The position numbers were made by a program, and so were the translations under genes. A stretch of DNA of 64,000 bases from NCBI GenBank assembly GCA_030426805.1, contig JAUHXU010000001.1, positions 1,489,030 through 1,553,029 on the forward strand, written 5' to 3'. Below are positions 58,582 through 64,000 of this stretch, one piece after another (position 1 is the stretch's first letter; each line of letters begins with the position of its first letter). The notes beneath the pieces were generated by a model that worked only from the letters and a program-made list of their open reading frames with translations, ran no database searches and was not told the DNA's origin. The DNA comes from a bacterium. GTDB lineage: Bacteria; Planctomycetota; JAFGQW01.

Positions 58582-60416
58582 CGCCGCTCCTCGGACGCCT
58601 CGACCGCGGGTTCGCGGTCCGACCCCTGCCACCGTGGCAGGCGAATCGTGACACGACTCCCCTGTCCGAGGGCAGACTCGAACTGGATCGTGCCGTCGAA
58701 CGCGTCGATGATACGCGACACGATCGACAGTCCGATGCCGCTCCCGCCCGGCTTGGTCGTGAAGTAGAGGTCGAACACCTTGCCGACTTCCGCATCCGCG
58801 AGCCCGACGCCGGTGTCGATGAACCGCAGCGCGACGGCATCGGGCTCCACCTCGGTCTCCACGCGAAGCTCCCCGCCATCGGGCATCGCTTCGATCGCGT
58901 TCTTGACCAGGTTGAGAAGCACCTGAAACAGCGGGTCCTCATCCGCGACGACCGAGACGTCCGGGACATCGGGCGAGACGATGACGCGGACGTCGCCGCC
59001 GCGTGCCTCCGCCTCCGTCAGCCGAACAAGCCGGGCGAGCGTCGGTGCGATCGGCACCGGAACACGCGCGAGGTCGAGCGGTCGCACGAACTCGAGGAAC
59101 GTCGTGACGACGTCGTTGAGTCGGCGAATCTCTCGCCCGATCGCGTCGAGTATCGGTGCGACGTCGCTCGACGTACCGAGCTTCCGTCGGGCCAACTCGA
59201 GGTTCAGGTTCATCGAGTTGAGCGGGTTCTTCACCTCGTGCACGACCTCGGCGTACCGGGCCTCGCCGACCTCGACGGACGCCGCCGAGTTGACGAGTTC
59301 GTTGAGCGTGGACAAGACCCCGAGATCCTCGACCAGCACGACGATCCCCGACGCCTCCTTGCCGTCGTGAGCGGTTTGCACCGTAACGAGGGAGCGCTCG
59401 AATCGCCCGCCGCCCGGCAAGCGGCACGCGAGGTCCCGCACGCCATGGCCGTCCCGCGCATCGTCGACCAACACGCCGATCGGGTGCCCCTCGGCGAGGA
59501 CGTCGGCAATCGACTGCCCCACCGCGTCGTCGAATGCGACGCCGACGAGTTCCTCGAACGCGGCATTGAAGAACACGATCTTCCCGTCGCGCGCGAGCAA
59601 GGCGATCGCATCCTCGAGCGCGTTCATGATCGCGACCAGCGAGTCCTTCTCGCCGAGCATCGCGAGGCGCTCGGACTGCATTTGCGCACCGAGGGAACGG
59701 ATCCGTCCGGCCAACTCGCGGACCTCGTCGTCGAGGTCCTCGTCGATCTCGAACTCGTATTGCCCCTCGCGCAGCATGTCGATCTGCTCGCCGAGCCATC
59801 GCAGCGGCCGGCGTGCGCCGCGCGCGACGACGAAGCTCGCCAGAAACGACAGCGCGAGCGCAATCGCCGCGGCGATCAGCACGCCCCCGAAGCTGCCGGC
59901 CATTCGATCGCGGACGATACTCGAATCCGTGCCACACTCGATCCGGCCGAACGCGACGCTCGAGCGCTGGACCGGCTGGTCGTGCGTGATCAGCGAGGTC
60001 GTCGTGTAGATCCGCCACAGCCGAAGCGGCCAGGCCGCGGCCCGCAAGTCGTCGAACGTCGTCTCCGGCATCGACAACGTGCCGGCCGACCCGGGCTCAC
60101 ACAGCACCAGTTCGTCGCCGGCGAACATCCGGACGAACAGAAGCCCGTTCGTCGTCTCGAGTTGGGATCTCGCGAGCGCGTGCAAGGCGCTCGCGCCGCG
60201 CAACCTCGCGATCGCGTCGTCGCGATCCGTCGCGTCGGTCAAGACGCTCGAGGCGACCGCGAGCACTTCGCCGACGGTGCGGCGACTCCCGTGCTCGGTG
60301 CGAGTGATCGCGAGTTCGGCGACGTGGACCAGGTGCACGAGCGTCGTCACCGCGACGACGACGAGCGTCAGAATCGTCAGCAGGAGGAGCTCTCGGGTCC
60401 GCAAGGTCGAAGGCAA
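58578..60416 (-). CDS. Membrane sensor histidine kinase (HAMP-PAS-HisKA-HATPase)
   Basis: This 612-aa protein starts at TTG 60416, with GGAGAG about 6 bases upstream. A first membrane helix (LLLTILTLVVVAVTTLVHLVHV) and a second at about 178-200 (GGVLIAAAIALALSFLASFVV) enclose an extracytoplasmic domain of ~150 residues. HAMP (RRPLRWLGEQIDMLREGQYEFEIDED) and PAS (MNALEDAIALLARDGKIVFFNAAFEELVG) domains follow. The HisKA has His393 (EVVHEVKNPLNSM), and the ATPase has NLVKNAIEAM, DTGVGLADAE and GGSGIGLSI. No response regulator is adjacent. It is coupled to a lipoprotein gene. Confidence 0.94.
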   Translation of the reverse strand: MPSTLRTRELLLLTILTLVVVAVTTLVHLVHVAELAITRTEHGSRRTVGEVLAVASSVLTDATDRDDAIARLRGASALHALARSQLETTNGLLFVRMFAGDELVLCEPGSAGTLSMPETTFDDLRAAAWPLRLWRIYTTTSLITHDQPVQRSSVAFGRIECGTDSSIVRDRMAGSFGGVLIAAAIALALSFLASFVVARGARRPLRWLGEQIDMLREGQYEFEIDEDLDDEVRELAGRIRSLGAQMQSERLAMLGEKDSLVAIMNALEDAIALLARDGKIVFFNAAFEELVGVAFDDAVGQSIADVLAEGHPIGVLVDDARDGHGVRDLACRLPGGGRFERSLVTVQTAHDGKEASGIVVLVEDLGVLSTLNELVNSAASVEVGEARYAEVVHEVKNPLNSMNLNLELARRKLGTSSDVAPILDAIGREIRRLNDVVTTFLEFVRPLDLARVPVPIAPTLARLVRLTEAEARGGDVRVIVSPDVPDVSVVADEDPLFQVLLNLVKNAIEAMPDGGELRVETEVEPDAVALRFIDTGVGLADAEVGKVFDLYFTTKPGGSGIGLSIVSRIIDAFDGTIQFESALGQGSRVTIRLPRWQGSDREPAVEASEERR

Positions 60417-60482
60417 CGGACTCTCCGGAATCGGGGACGATCCGCCATCCTATCGATTCCCGGGGCCAGCCGTACAAAAAGA

Positions 60483-60531
60483 GTTCCCTGCGCTCCGACA
60501 CGATCGTGATCGCGCGTGGAGCGTAGGGAAC
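60483..60531. repeat. Nested hairpin element 3
   Basis: Arms GTTCCCTGCGCTCC (60483-60496) and 60518-60531 pair at 13 of 14 positions and enclose the perfect palindrome CACGATCGTG (60499-60508). The right arm is followed by AAAT (GGGAACAAAT), recalling GGGACAAAT beside element 1. It lies in the 169-base spacer upstream of the sensor kinase. Confidence 0.7.
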
Positions 60532-60549
60532 AAATCAGGATAGGAGCTT

Positions 60550-60603
60550 GGGGATTCTTCGTGCGCCGAGGCGCACGCGCTTGAGTCAGGAACGAGAATC
60601 CCC
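60550..60603. repeat. Nested hairpin element 4
   Basis: Outer arms 60550-60558 (GGGGATTCT) and 60595-60603 pair perfectly over 9 bases. The inner hairpin CGTGCGCC-GA-GGCGCACG (60560-60577) is a perfect 8-bp stem. It overlaps the last 18 bases of the M14-type peptidase gene ending at 60586, so it could fold in its message and act in termination or stability. Confidence 0.65.
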
Positions 60604-61365
60604 GATCCGCGTTGCGGTTTTTGGCGCCTCGCGATGCAAGATGAAGGCCCGCAACGCGTTACCGTATCGATCCCAGAGGGTTTCCGCGTCGAGACGGCTC
60701 GCATTCTTGGGAAGTTCGAGGGTGATGATCGGCGTCGAGCGGTCGCCGGACACCCAACTGCCGAGCGACCCCGGGCGTCCGCCGAGCTTCTTCGCCGGCA
60801 GGTCGCACGCCGCGGCCATCGCTCGCGCGAGCGCCTCGCCGTCGCCGTCCCAGTCGACGCACGCGAGCGGTTGGTGGAGGCTCAGCACACGCGACGGCGC
60901 GTACGTCTCGATCAGCGCCTCGAGCACGCAGCTCTCCGGCTCGGACAACGGCCGCGGCCCGTGCCGGCTCGACGCGCGGAAGTTCACCGCGGGGAAGTTC
61001 CGGTTCAGATCGACACCCGCGGCGTTGTGCCGGGTGCCGGCCGCGAGCCCGTCCGGATTCGCTCGCGCGAGCAGGACGATCCGACGGCCGGTGCGGCACG
61101 CGTCGTCGCGCCGCAGGTGCTCGCTCAGCGCGTCGAACAGGGGGCCGCCGGCCGGCTCGTCGCCGTGGATGCCGGCGATCAACACGATCGTCTCCGGCCC
61201 GTCACCGTGGACCTCGAAGCCGATCGCCCGACCGTTGCGTGAGTAGCCGCCGATGTGCGCCGCCGGCGGTGGCGCGGCAACGGTCCGCGGCTCGTCGACC
61301 GCCCGTGAGGCGGTCCGGCAGCCGACGAGGGCGAGCCCGACGACCAGCAATGCGACCGCGCGCAT
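60586..61365 (-). CDS. M14-type zinc carboxypeptidase lipoprotein, murein peptide amidase-like
   Basis: This 259-aa protein starts at ATG 61365, sharing one base with the upstream stop (TGATG). The lipobox LVGC indicates lipid anchoring. The zinc site follows the MpaA/succinylglutamate-desuccinylase pattern: IAGIHGDEPAG (His and Glu ligands), ARANPDGLAAGTRHNAAGVDLNRNFP (substrate-binding NPDG and DLNRNFP), LSLHQP (third ligand) and a late glutamate in TLELPKN as general base. The family cleaves the gamma-D-Glu-diaminopimelate bond of murein peptides or similar amides. A role in envelope recycling is inferred. Confidence 0.9.
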   Translation of the reverse strand: MRAVALLVVGLALVGCRTASRAVDEPRTVAAPPPAAHIGGYSRNGRAIGFEVHGDGPETIVLIAGIHGDEPAGGPLFDALSEHLRRDDACRTGRRIVLLARANPDGLAAGTRHNAAGVDLNRNFPAVNFRASSRHGPRPLSEPESCVLEALIETYAPSRVLSLHQPLACVDWDGDGEALARAMAAACDLPAKKLGGRPGSLGSWVSGDRSTPIITLELPKNASRLDAETLWDRYGNALRAFILHREAPKTATRIGDSRS

Positions 61366-63173
61366 CACTTGAACCCCGCCGGCAACGGAAGCCCTTCGAG
61401 ATCGACCGGGACGTCCCACGGCACCTCGTCGCCCCCGCGGTCACGAAAGACGTGCAGAATCCGCGCGCGCCCGACGTCCTCGTAATCGGGTTCCGGATAC
61501 GTGTCGGACGTGAACGGTCGATCGAGTGCGACGTCGTGGATCACGACCGACACGCCGTGAATGCCGGCGAAGTGTCGCTCGACCGCGCGTCCCACCGGCG
61601 GCTCCCGATCGAACAGCGCGAACAGCGCTCGCAGCACGCGGCGGAGCTTGCGGAACCCGACCCCGTCCTCGACGAAGATCAGGTCGAGTTCGAGCGTGCG
61701 CATCACGTCGCCGAAGTGCTGCCGCACCGGGACCGGAAACACGCGGTGATACGGCGGGCCGATCACCTCGCCGAGCGACACGTCGTCGTCGGACTCGCGA
61801 TCCGCGTCGCGCACGAGCCCCGTCACGTACCAGTGCTGCACGCCGATCGTGAACCCGTCGCCCGACGAGAACGACCGACCGGCCGCCCGCTTGAAGAGCC
61901 GCTCGAGCCCGCGTACGAGCATCCTCCGCTTCTGCACGAAATCGCGCTTGCGCAACCGTGCGAGCATCGCCGCATCGTCGATGTCGGCCGGTGCCAGTTC
62001 GAGCGGCCACCGCTCCGGCCGATCGGGATCGAATCCGCGCTCGCCGAGGCGGATCTGCACGTCGGTCGCGACCGGACTTTCGGGCGCGAACCGCACGCGC
62101 CAGTCGCGCAGCGCGCCGCGCACCCACCGCTCGAGCCCGCGCGACACGAGGCCGTGCACGAACGCCGTGGGCGGCTCGATGACCCCGGGGCGCATCCCCC
62201 AACCGATCAGGATGCGGCGAAGCGAGATGTGCACGAATGCCGCGGTGCCGATGAAACCGACCCACGCGAACGCGATCCCGTAGGTCGACGTGATCGGCAG
62301 CCCGCTCGTCGCCGTCACGCCGCCGAGCAGCACCTCGCCGGCGGCGAGCATCGCGACGGTCCACACGACGAGCCCGAGCGTGACGAAGTTGCCGCCGACG
62401 ACCCAGCGATAGTCGAAGCCCTGCAACCGATCGCCGCCGCGCGGTCGCCAGACGAGCGTCAGCTCCGGGATCCGCGGCAGCGCGAGGACGGCGAGCCCAC
62501 CGGCCACGACGACCGCGAGGCCCGCGAGCGGGATCCACGGCGGCAACACGAAGCCGAGTCCGATCATCGCGGTCACGAACCCGGCGATCGCACCGTAGTC
62601 GCGAAGCGGTGTCCGGCGCCGCACCCCCGGAAACCGCGTCGCCACCCAACCGCGCACGAGCGCGAGCGGCGGTCGCGCGAGCCAGATGCTGCCGCCGACG
62701 AGCAACAGCAGGACCACGCCGAAGAGAGCCACGTAGACGACGTAGCTGACCGTCGACACGGCATCGCGCGCGCCGGTCGGGAACGCACCGTGATTGACGC
62801 CGACGAGCGTCGCGATCGCGGCGAGCAACAGGAGCGACTGCACGACGAGTGGTGGCAGCGCGCGTTGGAGTGCCGGCGTCTCTCGCAGGTCGACGCCGAG
62901 GTCGAAGACGAGCGCCCGCAGTCGGCGCTGCAATCGCCGCAGCCGGACCGCCGCCCAACGCACCACGGCCAGCGGCGTCTCCCGGTGCTGCCGCGCCGTG
63001 AACATCCCGAGCGCCGACAACGCGCCGAGCGCACAGAAATCGGTCAGCTCGTGCGGGTGCACCCGCCCGGCGATCTCGATCGCGGCGAGCACGACACCCC
63101 ACCCGAGCGCCGTCCGCACTTCCGGACGAACCCCCGCCCACGCCGACGACGACAACCGAGGAGACAGTCGCAT
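61365..63173 (-). CDS. Large multi-pass membrane protein, unknown
   Basis: This 602-aa protein starts at ATG 63173. About nine membrane segments occupy residues 20-330 (VVLAAIEIAGRVH, LLLLAAIATLVGV, VSYVVYVALFGVVLLLLVG, FVTAMIGLGFVLPPWIPLAG, FVTLGLVVWTVAMLAAGEVLL). A soluble C-terminal half follows (about 350-602), including VGQHWY-like GVQHWYVTGLVRDA and PVRQHFGDVMRTLELDLIFVEDGVGF, and it ends with proline-rich PVDLEGLPLPAGFK. No family is recognised. It is coupled to the murein-amidase-like gene by a TGATG junction, so an envelope role is likely. TACGAT six bases before the ATG and no SD suggest a leaderless message. Confidence 0.8.
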   Translation of the reverse strand: MRLSPRLSSSAWAGVRPEVRTALGWGVVLAAIEIAGRVHPHELTDFCALGALSALGMFTARQHRETPLAVVRWAAVRLRRLQRRLRALVFDLGVDLRETPALQRALPPLVVQSLLLLAAIATLVGVNHGAFPTGARDAVSTVSYVVYVALFGVVLLLLVGGSIWLARPPLALVRGWVATRFPGVRRRTPLRDYGAIAGFVTAMIGLGFVLPPWIPLAGLAVVVAGGLAVLALPRIPELTLVWRPRGGDRLQGFDYRWVVGGNFVTLGLVVWTVAMLAAGEVLLGGVTATSGLPITSTYGIAFAWVGFIGTAAFVHISLRRILIGWGMRPGVIEPPTAFVHGLVSRGLERWVRGALRDWRVRFAPESPVATDVQIRLGERGFDPDRPERWPLELAPADIDDAAMLARLRKRDFVQKRRMLVRGLERLFKRAAGRSFSSGDGFTIGVQHWYVTGLVRDADRESDDDVSLGEVIGPPYHRVFPVPVRQHFGDVMRTLELDLIFVEDGVGFRKLRRVLRALFALFDREPPVGRAVERHFAGIHGVSVVIHDVALDRPFTSDTYPEPDYEDVGRARILHVFRDRGGDEVPWDVPVDLEGLPLPAGFK

Positions 63174-63179
63174 CCCGGT

Positions 63180-63185
63180 ATCGTA
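63180..63185 (-). promoter_or_regulatory. -10 element giving a likely leaderless transcript
   Basis: On the minus strand TACGAT stands six bases before ATG 63173 and no SD is present. A weak -35 TTCGGC lies 16 bases further upstream. It is divergent from the promoter at 63228. Confidence 0.45.
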
Positions 63186-63227
63186 GCACAGCCGGCGATC
63201 GGCCGAACCCCGATCGCAGCAAAGCCG

Positions 63228-63257
63228 TTGACGTCCAGTGACGATAATGGATATCGT
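63228..63257 (+). promoter_or_regulatory. Housekeeping-type promoter for the structured transcript
   Basis: TTGACG (63228-63233) and TATCGT (63252-63257) are spaced 18 bases. Transcription would start near 63264, reading toward a terminator at 63610. No conventional gene follows. Confidence 0.6.
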
Positions 63258-63438
63258 ATGGCTCGTGCCGGTGCGGTTCGCCTCGCCGGCGCGACGACCG
63301 ACCAGGGCCCTACGCAGAGCCCCTTTGGCGACGAATGTGTCGTAGGTCGGACTGCGTTCGGTTCTTGCGGCGGCCGAATCGCGGTGCGCGGACTCTGGTC
63401 CCGCTGACGTTCGCCCAGAGAGGAGGTGATCTATCTAT

Positions 63439-63480
63439 ATGAATAGTCCCATGGTGATCTGCGAGGTGATGACCTCCTAA
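63439..63480 (+). CDS. Possible 13-aa leader peptide
   Basis: ATG 63439 to TAA 63480 encodes MNSPMVICEVMTS. It is preceded by AGGAGGTGATC, fully complementary to the usual 16S 3' end, with 7 bases from the end of that stretch to the ATG. The codons for the last residues contain the anti-SD sequence ACCTCCT, so translation could itself open or close the fold. Too short to judge as protein; treat it as a candidate. Confidence 0.3.
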   Translation: MNSPMVICEVMTS

Positions 63481-63551
63481 CTGGCAGACGAACGAAAACG
63501 CTGAAGCCGTTTCTCCGCGCCAGCCGGTAGGAGGAACCAGGCATCACCGAG

Positions 63552-63616
63552 ACCCCGATGGCCCGTGTGTCACCCACGGGACGGCCTAACCGCCGTAGCG
63601 CCATCGGGGTTTTTTT
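63552..63616 (+). terminator. Branched intrinsic terminator
   Basis: The stem ACCCCGATGGC (63552-63562) pairs perfectly with 63600-63610 and is followed by seven T's. It encloses two small hairpins: CCCGTG/CACGGG (63562-63567 with 63575-63580) and ACGGC/GCCGT (63581-63585 with 63592-63596). It ends the structured transcript. Confidence 0.85.
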
Positions 63617-63669
63617 GTGGCCGGCGGTGGGGGGTGGACGGGGGCATCTCCGGTCGGCTCGCGGGCGCT

Positions 63670-64000
63670 GGCGGCGTTGCCGTCGCGTTTGCGTTTCTCT
63701 GAAGCGAGGCGCGCGACGGCGCCTTGCCAGCGCCCGCGATACGACCGGATCTGCACCCCGTCTACCCCCCACCGCCGGCCACTGAAGACGTTGGAGGAGG
63801 AAGACGCAGACTGGCGCGGAGGGCTGAGCGGGGCGCGGGCTGCGAGCGACCGACGATGCGTTGCGCCGACCTGGGCGGCGTTGCCGTCGCGTTTGCGTTT
63901 CTCTGAAGCGAGGCGCGCGACGGCGCCTTGCCAGCGCCCGCGATACGACCGGATCTGCACCCCGTCTACCCCCCACCGCCGGCCACTGAAGACGTTGGAG
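63670..64000. repeat. Tandem repeat, 204-bp period, truncated by window end
   Basis: A 127-base block at 63670-63796 is repeated identically at 63874-64000, giving a 204-base period with a 77-base unit between. The second block ends exactly at the window edge, so the array may continue. The period is a multiple of three, so arginine-rich frames stay open on both strands, but none looks like a real protein. From 63617 on I see no gene. Confidence 0.85.

Larger units (their letters stand above)
63264..63616 (+). ncRNA. Putative structured transcript of about 350 nt, unknown family
   Basis: A promoter upstream and an intrinsic terminator downstream delimit this stretch. It holds no long protein-like ORF but many complementary segments. 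Near the middle is an SD of maximal length, AGGAGGTGATC (63421-63431), before a 13-codon ORF. ACCTCCT at 63472-63478 can pair with that SD, or ACCTC can pair locally with GAGGT (63463-63467), so two exclusive folds exist. The 3' end forms a three-way junction ending in T's. I do not recognise tmRNA, RNase P, 6S or SRP motifs. Confidence 0.4.

Noticed and set aside
63258..63407. Possible 49-codon ORF starting at ATG 63258
   Set aside because: The ATG lies directly after the -10 box and before the predicted start of transcription. Its composition is not convincing.
63583..63590. Integron attC-like core site GCCTAAC
   Set aside because: It is the loop side of a small hairpin in the terminator. 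No matching GTTRRRY core or cassette structure is nearby.
63264..63616. tmRNA, RNase P RNA, 6S RNA or SRP RNA
   Set aside because: Length fits tmRNA or RNase P, but I see no tRNA-like acceptor/T-arm, no GAGGAAAGTC/ACAGA core, and no SRP GGAAGG-AGCAG loop.
63586..63976. Arginine-rich open frames across the tandem repeat (minus strand)
   Set aside because: They stay open because the 204-bp period is a multiple of three. They have no SD and no protein-like composition, and they cross the terminator.

Overview
The window is a high-GC bacterial chromosome segment, most likely from a Planctomycetota lineage. The reasons are a pair of very large membrane-anchored Ser/Thr kinases (one with a long TPR tail), a Rhodopirellula-type ECF sigma factor, a CotH protein, and five secreted proteins that end in the same C-terminal domain. 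Genus-level placement is inference. Coding density is high. Many neighbours overlap by ATGA, and several genes start with TTG behind a strong Shine-Dalgarno (SD) sequence.

Layout. 1-4.7 kb: a tightly coupled six-gene operon (radical SAM/SPASM protein cut by the window edge, TIM-barrel sugar isomerase, two unknown proteins, thymidylate-kinase-like protein, Nudix hydrolase). It is probably a small biosynthetic or modification cassette of unknown product. 4.8-10.1 kb: a Uma2-type nuclease facing a 1557-aa DUF4011-helicase-REase protein, a candidate phage-defence gene. 10.2-16.7 kb: secreted proteins, a DUF4139 protein, a REP-type transposase (RAYT) flanked by two 124-bp direct repeats, and an ECF sigma factor. 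16.8-26 kb: two overlapping Ser/Thr kinase genes, then a four-PDZ HtrA protease next to a related protein that has lost the catalytic residues. 26-27.2 kb: an ArsR/SRPBCC pair with a clear operator-promoter. 27.2-30.7 kb: CotH and another secreted protein.

30.7-48.7 kb reads as an envelope/general-stress island: M48 protease, DUF3185, DUF1328, a PA2169-type four-helix protein, a yqjD-yqjE-yqjK-like operon, an MscS channel with BON domain, an AI-2E-type permease, a cardiolipin-synthase-like PLD, an NtrC-type regulator, a degenerate histidine kinase and a giant CheB-CheR-PAS-GAF hybrid kinase. A motif TTGTAGAA(A) recurs upstream of five genes here, each time pointing toward its gene. 48.8-53.8 kb: a BlaI/BlaR1-type pair with visible operators, a glycosyltransferase, RimI and a BaiN-type flavoprotein. 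54-63.2 kb: a DUF3187 lipoprotein, a predicted six-bladed propeller with calcium loops, a Tat-exported PLP enzyme, a sensor kinase, a murein-peptide-amidase-like lipoprotein and a 602-aa unknown membrane protein. 63.2-64 kb: no conventional gene. It carries a promoter, a structured transcript with a 13-codon ORF whose SD can be sequestered, an intrinsic terminator, and a 204-bp-period tandem repeat that runs off the window.

The best candidates for undescribed biology are the shared secreted C-terminal domain, the radical SAM operon, the TTGTAGAAA motif, the structured RNA near 63.4 kb, the RAYT with its flanking repeats, and the nested-hairpin intergenic elements. No tRNA, rRNA or CRISPR array was seen.
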